From positions 1 to 64,000 of the forward strand of contig JASJDM010000033.1 in the NCBI GenBank assembly GCA_030065125.1: 64,000 bases of DNA, given 5' to 3'. The stretch comes from Lysobacterales bacterium (GTDB taxonomy: Bacteria > Pseudomonadota > Gammaproteobacteria > Xanthomonadales > SZUA-38). Position 1 is the stretch's first letter. The number at the start of each line of letters is the position of its first letter. The translations under genes were made by a program, and so were the position numbers. Positions 53,218 through 61,021 of this stretch are shown here, piece by piece. A model generated the notes under the pieces. It searched no databases. It was not told the origin of the DNA and was given only the letters and a program-made list of their open reading frames with translations.

Positions 53218-54309
53218 ATGAGACGTCGTACTTTCCTGGCCAGTTCCCTGGCCTCCGCCAGTGCGCTGGCGCTTACACCCGCTTCACGAGCCGTTAGCAG
53301 GGAGGCTCGACCTGAGCCTTTGCGGTTGCTGGTTCTGGGTGGAACTAACTTTGTTGGCCCCGCCATCGTTGACGCAGCGTTGTCCCGGGGCCATCGTGTC
53401 ACGTTATTCAACCGAGGCATTACGCGACCGGAGCTTTTCCCCAACGCTGAAAAACTGCGTGGTCTTCGAGGTACAAAAAGGGAAGACCTGAGCGCCCTCT
53501 CCGGGACGCGACATTGGGATGCCGTTGTCGACGTATGGCCCGAACAATCGGCCCTGGTTGAATCAACCGCAAAATTGCTGGTCGATCGCGTGAGTTTTTA
53601 TTATTTCATCTCGAGCATTGCCGTTTACCGCGACTACAGCCGCCCCGGAGTGAAAGAGACGGCTGAAGTCCGCCGCAACGATCCGGGCTATGGCGGCGAA
53701 AAATCCCGGGCGGAGTCAATCATTGGAAAACTTTACGCCGATCGCTATGGAGTTGCGCGATGTCACTCAATTTTCGGACCGCGCGATCCCGGATCAACCC
53801 TTCACTACTGGCTACGCCGCTTTGCAGCGCACAACCAGGTAGCTGCACCGGGTGATGGCGGTGATCCAATACAGTTCGTTGACGTGCGCGACGTTGCTTT
53901 ATGGGTGGTTCAGTCGATTGAACGCAAGCTGGCCGGCATCTACAACATGGCGTCGGCTCCCATGCCTTTCCGAGAATTCCTCGCCGCCTGCAAATCGGCC
54001 GTCGATTCATCTGCTGCGCTCACCTGGATAGAAAAGGATTTCATCTATCAACAAGGCATACGGGCCTTCAACGAACTGCCGCTGTGGATACCCAAGGAAG
54101 AGGACCCCGGATTCTTTGGGATCAGTTCAGAAAAGGCTCAACAGGCCGGCATGCGTTTTCGACCGCATCAGGAAACCGTCGCAGCCGCGTGGAACTGGTA
54201 CCGGTCGGCGTTCTTCAAAGACACGCAGTTTCCTCACAACGGTTGGGGCATCAGTCGCCAGCGGGAAGAACGATTGCTTCACGCCTGGCAGGATCAGGTC
54301 CTGAAATGA
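53218..54309 (+). CDS. Tat-exported NAD(P)-dependent epimerase/reductase
   Basis: The product has 363 residues from the ATG at 53218, chosen because it opens a Tat signal (MRRRTFLASSLASASALALT); a frame from 53173 would bury it. Residues ~35-60 are a Rossmann dinucleotide site (LLVLGGTNFVGPAIVDAAL, HRVTLFNRG). The SDR-type Y-x-x-x-K appears as YGGEK near residue 162. FYYFISSIAVYRDYSRPG and IFGPRDPGSTLHYW match NAD-dependent epimerase/dehydratases. Export of a folded cofactor-loaded enzyme by Tat is coherent. The substrate is unknown, possibly a sugar nucleotide-like or glycan compound. It follows the third LytTR regulator. Confidence 0.85.
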   Translation: MRRRTFLASSLASASALALTPASRAVSREARPEPLRLLVLGGTNFVGPAIVDAALSRGHRVTLFNRGITRPELFPNAEKLRGLRGTKREDLSALSGTRHWDAVVDVWPEQSALVESTAKLLVDRVSFYYFISSIAVYRDYSRPGVKETAEVRRNDPGYGGEKSRAESIIGKLYADRYGVARCHSIFGPRDPGSTLHYWLRRFAAHNQVAAPGDGGDPIQFVDVRDVALWVVQSIERKLAGIYNMASAPMPFREFLAACKSAVDSSAALTWIEKDFIYQQGIRAFNELPLWIPKEEDPGFFGISSEKAQQAGMRFRPHQETVAAAWNWYRSAFFKDTQFPHNGWGISRQREERLLHAWQDQVLK

Positions 54310-54438
54310 CGCGTTAGAAGAACTTCGGGAACATGGGGTTTACCTCTGACCTCAGAAATCCCTGGACAGAATGCGGAAAAGGCTGTGTGATGGCAGCCGC
54401 ACCTCGCTTGGGGCGACGCCATATGACTGGAGCATCTT

Positions 54439-55266
54439 TTGAGACGTGACTACCTCTGCATGCTTTTGCTATGTGCTTTCTGCTGCGCAATTGCTGACGA
54501 CGAAACATCTGAGGCCCGGTATATAGCCAACATGGGCGTCATGATCGAGCGAGGCAGTACCAAGGTACTCTTCGACCCGCTGTTCAAGACGCACTTCGAT
54601 ATCTACGACCCCGTGCCCACGAACATGGCGGCAGCCCTGATCGCCGGCGCCCAGCCGTGGGACGGAATCGATGCTGTCTTCATCAGCCATTATCACGGCG
54701 ATCATGTCGATCCAGAGATGGTTCTGGCGCTGCTTCGCGCGCAGACGACAATCAGGCTCTTCGCCCCCGAGCAGGCAGCCTCGGCGATTCGCAAGCTGGT
54801 CAGCGATGCCCGGGTCCTCGAACGCGTTCATGGCCTTGTCCTGGCAAACGGCGAAGCGGCCGTCGATATCGAGCTGGATTCGCTCTTGATCGAGGCCACG
54901 CGTGTTCCACACGCGGGCTGGCCGAATCGGCACTCACACGTTGAAAACCTCGTATTCCGCGTCACGCTCGACAGCACAACCACCGTGATGCATCTTGGCG
55001 ACGCGGACACCGGTCATGAGCACTATGACACCGCCTCCGGGTATTGGCAGGAGAGACGCACGCACCTGGCGATGCCACCTTATTGGTTCTTTCTCTCCGA
55101 AGAAGGGCGGGAAGTGCTCAACGGCCGAATTCAACCTGATCACGCCATTGGCATGCACGTCCCGTCCGAGGTGCCCGACCAGGCTGCAGACCGGCCTGAA
55201 GAAATTCGCGAATTCGACCTGTTTACGAAGCCTGGCGAATCGCGGAAGATTCTCGTCAAAGATTAG
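54439..55266 (+). CDS. Exported metallo-beta-lactamase-fold hydrolase
   Basis: The product has 275 residues from a TTG at 54439 (GGAGC seven bases upstream); an ATG at 54460 is the alternative. A short signal peptide (YLCMLLLCAFCCAIA) precedes an UlaG/MBL fold: NMGVMIERGSTKVLFDPLF, the zinc motif ISHYHGDHVD, RVPHAGW, HSHVENLVFRV, LGDADTGHEHY and IGMHVP. All metal ligands are visible. The substrate is unknown. It shares the fold with the protein at 38787 but lacks the AWF module. It begins 129 bp after the epimerase stop, with a TGACCTCAGAAATCC stretch between them. Confidence 0.85.
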   Translation: MRRDYLCMLLLCAFCCAIADDETSEARYIANMGVMIERGSTKVLFDPLFKTHFDIYDPVPTNMAAALIAGAQPWDGIDAVFISHYHGDHVDPEMVLALLRAQTTIRLFAPEQAASAIRKLVSDARVLERVHGLVLANGEAAVDIELDSLLIEATRVPHAGWPNRHSHVENLVFRVTLDSTTTVMHLGDADTGHEHYDTASGYWQERRTHLAMPPYWFFLSEEGREVLNGRIQPDHAIGMHVPSEVPDQAADRPEEIREFDLFTKPGESRKILVKD

Positions 55267-55442
55267 GGCTTTTTAGCCTGACTTTTCCGAGGTCATAGGC
55301 GGACGCCAAACTCGTTGCTGAACATCAAATTGTCCAGCTGTCAGTCGCACCGTTAAGGCGCGAATGTGGCAATGCACGACCTGACCCTCATTTGCTCTTT
55401 GTAGCGACTCTGACCCCAGAAATTAGAAATTTCTGCCCGGAA

Positions 55443-55871
55443 TCACTTTGAAGCCGACTGTTCCAGTTGGTCCAGAATCGGCATCAAGCTCCGGGCTTTG
55501 GATTGGATCCGGTTCAGATCACACAAAGACGTAGTCAAAACATCTCGGCTCTCGCCCCGGTGCGCGAAAACCAGATAGGTCCGCCGCGCGCGGAAGGGGT
55601 ACCCGCAGGCGATTTCTCCGTCATTGGTGTTCACCATCGCTTCGTCTCCGACAGTCCCCTTCCATGTTTCCTTCACGGAAAAACTCACCTGCCGCGTTTT
55701 CACAAACAGGCTGCCTTTGTTTCGGATCGTGGTGACTTCACCGAGAAAAACCACGTGTGCTTGGGAAAACGCCTGGGTGACGGCAATCTCGGGATCGTCC
55801 GAATACGCCATGCAGGTGCACGCCAATGCCCAGCCAGGGCAGAGAAGGCTGAAGAGAATGATGCGAATCAT
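55443..55871 (-). CDS. Small exported TIMP/NTR-like protein
   Basis: The product has 142 residues. A signal peptide (MIRIILFSLLCPGWALA) is followed directly by Cys18-Thr-Cys20, then AFSQAHVVFLGEVTTI, FSVKETWKGTVG, VNTNDGEIACGYPF, YLVFAH and LTTSLCDLNR. This is the NTR/TIMP pattern, where the N-terminal Cys-x-Cys of the mature chain is held by disulfides; in animal TIMPs it binds the zinc of a metalloprotease. The bacterial function is not established. Cys18 could instead be lipidated, although the residue at -3 is Ala rather than Leu. The start codon lies inside a dispersed repeat (55866-55887). Confidence 0.75.
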   Translation of the reverse strand: MIRIILFSLLCPGWALACTCMAYSDDPEIAVTQAFSQAHVVFLGEVTTIRNKGSLFVKTRQVSFSVKETWKGTVGDEAMVNTNDGEIACGYPFRARRTYLVFAHRGESRDVLTTSLCDLNRIQSKARSLMPILDQLEQSASK

Positions 55872-55887
55872 GCCTGTCCAGATTTAG
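55866..55887 (+). repeat. Dispersed ~30-bp repeat, copy 3, overlapping a start codon
   Basis: AATCATGCCTGTCCAGATTT and two more bases. On the minus strand this reads CTGGACAGGC-ATG-ATT, so the repeat supplies the start codon and upstream bases of the TIMP-like gene. Confidence 0.8.
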
Positions 55888-55917
55888 CTACAGATTTGCG
55901 GGAGGTGACGCGGCTGG

Positions 55918-56157
55918 TCAGTGACGGAATCGGGACAGCCAGCCCTGGCGGTTTTCTTCGGCCGGCTGGAAATGCAGCGCAATGGCCGCAACCACTATGG
56001 ACAGGGCGAAGTTGATGCTGATGGCTTTTTCGTACCAGGTGGATTCGTTCCAATGGAGCAGCGAATCGCTCATCCGCGGGTCAGCGATGTTTGCGAACAG
56101 CAGACCAAAAAAGATCACGGACGAGACAGCCACGTAGACAAGGATAGCTTTTTGCAC
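55918..56157 (-). CDS. Small two-helix membrane protein, hypothetical
   Basis: The product has 79 residues from a GTG at 56155-56157. AAAGGAG lies five bases upstream, a near-perfect ribosome site; a frame from 56229 would place this site inside the coding sequence. Two membrane helices are seen (AILVYVAVSSVIFFGLLFA and ISINFALSIVVAAIALHF), separated by a polar loop (DPRMSDSLLHWNESTWYEK), with a basic tail (RQGWLSRFRH). I do not recognise the family. It lies 46 bp upstream of the TIMP-like gene on the same strand and may be co-transcribed with it. Confidence 0.7.
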   Translation of the reverse strand: MQKAILVYVAVSSVIFFGLLFANIADPRMSDSLLHWNESTWYEKAISINFALSIVVAAIALHFQPAEENRQGWLSRFRH

Positions 56158-56263
56158 GGAAACTCCTTTAACCGCTTCATCAAGGGCGGCAATAGACTGC
56201 CAGGAATGTCTCTGTGAATCATACGGCAAAACTCCAGAACTGGTGGATTTGGGTCACGTTGGA

Positions 56264-56294
56264 ATTCGAGTTTCCGCGGTAACGTCGATGTGTC
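56264..56294 (+). repeat. 31-bp repeat, copy 2 (TTTCCGCGGTAAC)
   Basis: TTCGAGTTTCCGCGGTAAC, then GTCGATGTGTCA, nearly identical to 52165-52195. Both copies are intergenic and in the same orientation. Confidence 0.7.
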
Positions 56295-56366
56295 ATCGCA
56301 GGACCTGGCCCCCGATTTTGAATGTCGGCGCATCAGGCGCTGGTGAGAGCTGTCCAGATCTGGCCT

Positions 56367-57524
56367 CTAGCGTTTCTCCAGCGGCAGCGAACGGAACAGG
56401 TCCCAGACTTCCCTGGCGGGCCGAGGCTTGCCGTGACCGTCGACGATGCCAACGTCCCGCCACATTGCGCCCCACTCGGGGAGTTGATCCTTCATGTCGG
56501 CCCATAGCTGATCGTAGTCGCGATAACACCAGACGATGAAAAACTCGTACTGGTCTTCCAGGGCCTGGGATAGCATTGCGTAATACACGTTTTTTTGTAT
56601 TTCAGGTGTCGCGGGCAGTTGTCTCAACGCATCGACGGCAACAGGTTTGCCTGGGTATCCCGATTCTGAAATGGCAATTTTCCTGTCCGTACGTCTTTTC
56701 ACCTCGTCCAGAGCCGCCGTTGCCCTGCTCAGATCCAACGGCCTTTGCAGGAACGGATAAAAACTGATGCCGGCGAGGTCTGAATGACTCCACAGAGCCT
56801 CGATTTTTTTCCAGCGGTGGGCCGGGTCGCCGCGTGCCGGATTGACCAGGTTATGCAACGAGACAGTAAAGAATATCGGCAGGTTCGGATGTTCCCGCTT
56901 CAACTCCTGGTAGGTGCTGCGGTACAACTCCGCAAAGTCATCCCAGACAGCAGGCCGGTTTTCCAGCAATTCGTTGACTTCGACTGCAATGGCGAGGTAG
57001 TCCGGCTCGAAAAACTCCACGGCTTTCCTGGCGTATCGAAAATAGGCCGCTTTCACGTCTGGATGGTTGAATCGCTTGCCTTTGAACGCCGCCGGAATGG
57101 GCATCTGGTATTCGGCACCTCGATAATCGGCCATTCCATCACGCAGTTGATTGATGGGGCTAATGGACAGGAACACCTTGAGCCTGGCACTGGTCGAGCG
57201 CTTGCGGCCTTCCCACGCTGCCATCATTGCAGGGTGAAATGGCCTTTCCTTCAGCGCCTCCGTCCAGGGTACGCCCTCTTCGATATGGTGAGCGATGATG
57301 TCCGCGTTGGCATTGATGAAATCATAGGTTTCCTGCACGGCAGCGGCATCGAGCGCCCATGGCCAGGGAGTAAAACCCATGCTGAAGGTGCGACTATCGG
57401 CAGCCGTCGCCTGTGTGACGATTGCGATCGAGAGCCCGAGCGCCACTAATTGCAGATATACAGTTCGATTTCCGCCGGTTGCGGCAGCGCGTCCAGTGGG
57501 TAACCAGAGCGTCATCCAGATCAA
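56367..57524 (-). CDS. Exported TIM-barrel glycoside-hydrolase-like protein
   Basis: The product has 385 residues. A TTG at 57524 has GAGG four bases upstream; an ATG at 57515 is the alternative. The signal peptide is LVALGLSIAIVTQATAA. The mature protein alternates helices and strands as in an alpha/beta barrel (FSMGFTPWPWALDAAAVQ, YLAIAVEVNELLENRPAVW, LPIFFTVSLHNL, LAGISFYPFLQRPLDL). Two acidic residues fit a clan-A glycosidase: the NE-type acid/base Glu in EVNELL (~180) and a nucleophile Glu in AISESGYPG (~285). FIVWCYRDYDQLWADM is the last strand. The closest relation I can suggest is GH53/GH5-like. The substrate is unknown. Confidence 0.65.
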   Translation of the reverse strand: MIWMTLWLPTGRAAATGGNRTVYLQLVALGLSIAIVTQATAADSRTFSMGFTPWPWALDAAAVQETYDFINANADIIAHHIEEGVPWTEALKERPFHPAMMAAWEGRKRSTSARLKVFLSISPINQLRDGMADYRGAEYQMPIPAAFKGKRFNHPDVKAAYFRYARKAVEFFEPDYLAIAVEVNELLENRPAVWDDFAELYRSTYQELKREHPNLPIFFTVSLHNLVNPARGDPAHRWKKIEALWSHSDLAGISFYPFLQRPLDLSRATAALDEVKRRTDRKIAISESGYPGKPVAVDALRQLPATPEIQKNVYYAMLSQALEDQYEFFIVWCYRDYDQLWADMKDQLPEWGAMWRDVGIVDGHGKPRPAREVWDLFRSLPLEKR

Positions 57525-57682
57525 AATGCCTCAGAGGTATTACGCCTGCAGGAAGTCCGGATTATAGGGAGAATATTCCGCCGGGACCAAGGGCGACATG
57601 CCGCCTGGCCAGAGGCGTGTCAGGGTCAGATACCGCAAGCCCCGGAAATTGCGTTAACACTTACAGCGCGCTGCAAGCACTC

Positions 57683-59044
57683 TCACTGAAGAACCGCCAA
57701 TGCCAGCGGAGTTGCGGCCTGAATGCTCCTGCCTTTTTCGATTCGGAAATTTTGCTGCTGCATGAGCACCACGATTTTTCCCTGGAATCGAGTCACGTGC
57801 GGTTCCCACAGGCCCATGTCGCCGCTGGACAGATAGACTCGCTTGGTCCGCGACAGGGTATCCGGTTCGATCAGGTCGAGATAGGCCCGGTTGCTCGCCA
57901 CCGAGTCTCGTTGAAACACACCCCATTGCCCATTGACTTCCAGCAACGCCGGTCTGGCCAGCGATGCACCATCCGACTCCAGCCCCGTAACCATAGGACG
58001 AGTGTTCAACGGCGTGACAACCCACTGGCGACGATCGGGGGAATTGTGAACCAGATGAATCCGGGGGGTGTTGTCCGTCGCGGTTCGCCAGAAGGTTGCC
58101 GTTACGTTGGCGCCAGCCGCCGTTACAAGGATTGCCGTGTTGTTGGCCAGGGTGCTGTTCGCGGGCACGGCCGCAATCAAGTCACAGTCAGATGCAGATA
58201 CCGGCGGTGCCGCTACATTGTCCGTCGAGTCGAACCACAGGTTTTCCTTGGCTGAATAGCGGGAGAAACACAGATCGCGGTTCGACTCGAACCCCCTGTT
58301 TGACGGCAGTCGTTCTCGCCAGGTCCAGCTGAGGTGTAATTGATCGTTGGGCGCCAGATAGGCTTGCCAATACGGGTTGCGGTCTCCCTCGCCCGCAATG
58401 GCCGGACTGGCCATGTCGGCCCAGGTCCCGGACTCGGTGTCATAGCGCTTCACGATCACGTCGCCGTTGCCGCTGGACCCGGATCGATAGAGCAGCAGCA
58501 GATCGCCGTCGCTCAGTCGAAAGAAGCTGGGGTAGGTGACCGCAGATTCGTTGTTCCCGGTAAGGAAGTCGATGATATGGGTGCCACCCGGGCCAACGGT
58601 CGCGTATCGAAGTGAATTGCTGTGAACATCCCAGATGACGTGGATCAGGCCGTTACCGTCTATCGCGATATTGGGCGTGTTGTGCGGATCTTCGGCATTT
58701 GCCGTCAATCCTGTATCCAGTAGCTCCCACTCGATCGTATCCGAAGAGCGAGCGATGATGAGTTGTTCGTCGCTTCGATAGTATGCGAAATACAACTCAC
58801 CGCCGTACTCTACAAAAACATCGGAGCGATGGCGTGCAGTGTTGGTATGCCATAGTGCATAGGCATCGGAGTCCACGACTGTGTAGCGAACCGATGAAAG
58901 GGCGTCGAAACCGGAACGGAAGATATCGCTGGCTCCGGCGCCGAACAGGGGAACCGGCGCGCAGCAGATCCCAACCAGGAACCATAGCGGCAACCCCAAC
59001 GCTGATGCCTTCCTTGTCTGGTGCCGGGATAGGATCCGATTCAT
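57683..59044 (-). CDS. Secreted BNR-repeat (sialidase-like fold) protein
   Basis: The product has 453 residues. The signal peptide ends near LFGAGA, followed by DIFRSGFDALSS (residues ~40-51), a variant of the motif shared by other exported proteins here. The rest is a BNR-4-like six-bladed propeller (DVFVEYGGELYFAYYRSDEQ, HNTPNIAIDGNGLIHVIWDV, YPSFFRLSDGDLLLLYRSGS, DRNPYWQAYLAPNDQLHLSW, WEPHVTRFQGKIVVLMQQ). BNR-4 proteins are found in polysaccharide-utilising bacteria, often as lyases or binding proteins; no catalytic residues can be named. It is on the same strand as the GH-like gene, 159 bp upstream of it. Confidence 0.8.
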   Translation of the reverse strand: MNRILSRHQTRKASALGLPLWFLVGICCAPVPLFGAGASDIFRSGFDALSSVRYTVVDSDAYALWHTNTARHRSDVFVEYGGELYFAYYRSDEQLIIARSSDTIEWELLDTGLTANAEDPHNTPNIAIDGNGLIHVIWDVHSNSLRYATVGPGGTHIIDFLTGNNESAVTYPSFFRLSDGDLLLLYRSGSSGNGDVIVKRYDTESGTWADMASPAIAGEGDRNPYWQAYLAPNDQLHLSWTWRERLPSNRGFESNRDLCFSRYSAKENLWFDSTDNVAAPPVSASDCDLIAAVPANSTLANNTAILVTAAGANVTATFWRTATDNTPRIHLVHNSPDRRQWVVTPLNTRPMVTGLESDGASLARPALLEVNGQWGVFQRDSVASNRAYLDLIEPDTLSRTKRVYLSSGDMGLWEPHVTRFQGKIVVLMQQQNFRIEKGRSIQAATPLALAVLQ

Positions 59045-59283
59045 GTAGCGAGTCTGAACTTGCGTGGCTGAAAAAGCCAGGTCTTGCCATCCCGCCGATT
59101 CTGTACTGACTCCAGGCCCAACGGTCAGGTTGAAGTGGTCCGGTTCGTGTCATCGGGCCTGCATTCCTCACTACCTTGTAACCATGAAGCAACCTCAGCC
59201 GTTGACATGTAAACAGGGGTCGTGGAGGCTTTGCCTGCGCACACTCCCTGCCGACGCCTGAATCTTCATAAGGACTTGCCCGC

Positions 59284-60984
59284 ATGGATCGAACCTTCAT
59301 TCTCTGTCTTGCGATGCTGTATCCCTTGCCTGGAGCACTGGTCTCAGACAATGAGACTTCCCCGCTCAAACCGCTCACAGACTTAATGGAAGACGCTGAG
59401 ATTCCTGGCCTCTCGGTTGTGCGCATCAATGACGGCGACATCGAATGGAGCTACGCCCTTGGCGTCAAGGAGGTGAACTCTGAAGAGCCGGTGACCGAGT
59501 CCACGGTGTTTGAGGCCGCGTCACTGAGTAAACCGGTCGTTGCCTACCTGACCTTGCGCCTGGCTGCACGCGGCGTGATCGATCTCGATGCGCCGCTCTG
59601 GGATAAGCAGGGCTATGACCGCCTGGCCCATGATCCGCGCGCACGCGACATCACCACACGGATGGTGCTGACCCACACCTCAGGTCTGCCCAACTGGGGC
59701 GGAACGCCATTGAATTTGAACAACGATCCCGGCAGTACCTGGGGATACTCCGGCGAAGGCTTCGTCTATCTCGCCACGATGCTTGAGCGACGCACCGGGA
59801 AACTGCTGAACCAACTGGCCCGCGAAGAGGTGTTCGAACCGTTGGAGATGCCATCGTCGTCGTTCGTCTGGACCGAGGCCTATGAACAGACAGCAGCAAG
59901 CCCGCATGATCTCGGCGGCCAATCGACCGAGAAGGGTCGACCGGAGTCGGCCAATGCGGCAGCCAGCCTGCACACCACCGCAAGGGACTATGGACGGTTC
60001 CTGATCGCGGTGATGAAAGGTGAGGGCCTGCCGGATGACCTGGCCATGGCCATGGTGTCGCAGCAGTCGGACATCGGTGGCTGGGGCGACAAGAGCACCT
60101 GGGAGCACCTGGGCTGGACGCTGGGCTGGGGATATCAGAAAGGCGACGGTGGTGGCGCCATCTGGCACTGGGGCGACAACGGCAACTTTCGCTGCTTCGT
60201 GCTGGCCTATCCCGAGCGGCGCGAAGCGCTGGTCTATTTTTCGAATACAAGCCTGGGTCTCTCCATAGCCGACGACATGCTGGAACTGGCGTTCGATGAC
60301 ACCTTCTGGGCCCTTCGTTACCTGGACTATTATCGATGGGATGCTCCGGGTTATCAGGCGCGGAAGGCGTTGCGCCAGGTAGCGGTCGAGTCCTCGGAGG
60401 ACGAGGCGCTGGAATCCGTCAAAAAGATCCTGGCCGAGCTGCCGGAAGACGTCGCCGGTAACGAAGCCCTGCGCGTGGGATCGTTCCTGGTCGAGCGGGG
60501 CAACCTGGCGCTCGCGGGCAGCGTCGCGGACTGGGGCGTGGAGCGCTTCGGCGGCGTGCAGTGGTTGGAGGGCCGTGCCGAGATTCGTACCCGTACCAAG
60601 GATCATGCCGGCGCCGTAGCCGACTTCGAAGCCGCCCTTGCCCTGGATGGGGAACGCAGCGAAGCCATCGCGCCACGACTGGCCTGGCTGAAGGATGGGC
60701 TGAAGTCAGCCGGGAAGAACTACCAGCTGGCCGCCGACGGTCTCGATGAATACGTGGGCACATTCGGCCCTCGAGTCATCCGCAGAGAAAACCTGCGCTT
60801 GCTCTACCGCCGGGAAGGTGCGTCGTCGGAAAGCCCACTGCTGCCGCTGGATCAGGATGTTTTTGTCATCGAAGGCGTCCACTGGTTTCGGATGCGTTTT
60901 GATCGTGATGAGACCGGTGAGGTGATTGGTATTACTGGTTTGTATTGGGACGGCCGGACTGACGAAACGCTTCGTTCCGAGTGA
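59284..60984 (+). CDS. Exported serine beta-lactamase-family hydrolase with C-terminal extension
   Basis: The product has 566 residues; the N-terminus FILCLAMLYPLPGALV is a signal peptide. Residues ~25-345 are the beta-lactamase/penicillin-binding fold with its three motifs: S-x-x-K as AASLSKPV (~80-83), Y-x-N-like as WGYSGEGFVY (~157), and the K-T-G equivalent as IWHWGDNGN. Helical repeats follow (~360-490, AGAVADFEAALALDGE), and then a beta-rich end (FVIEGVHWFRMRFDRDETG) like that of other class-C-like esterases. Such enzymes are D-aminopeptidases, esterases or peptidoglycan-related hydrolases; the substrate is not predictable. AAGGA lies upstream of the start. Confidence 0.87.
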   Translation: MDRTFILCLAMLYPLPGALVSDNETSPLKPLTDLMEDAEIPGLSVVRINDGDIEWSYALGVKEVNSEEPVTESTVFEAASLSKPVVAYLTLRLAARGVIDLDAPLWDKQGYDRLAHDPRARDITTRMVLTHTSGLPNWGGTPLNLNNDPGSTWGYSGEGFVYLATMLERRTGKLLNQLAREEVFEPLEMPSSSFVWTEAYEQTAASPHDLGGQSTEKGRPESANAAASLHTTARDYGRFLIAVMKGEGLPDDLAMAMVSQQSDIGGWGDKSTWEHLGWTLGWGYQKGDGGGAIWHWGDNGNFRCFVLAYPERREALVYFSNTSLGLSIADDMLELAFDDTFWALRYLDYYRWDAPGYQARKALRQVAVESSEDEALESVKKILAELPEDVAGNEALRVGSFLVERGNLALAGSVADWGVERFGGVQWLEGRAEIRTRTKDHAGAVADFEAALALDGERSEAIAPRLAWLKDGLKSAGKNYQLAADGLDEYVGTFGPRVIRRENLRLLYRREGASSESPLLPLDQDVFVIEGVHWFRMRFDRDETGEVIGITGLYWDGRTDETLRSE

Positions 60985-61021
60985 GTGGCGCCAATTATTC
61001 GGTCAGATGCTTATAAGTCAC

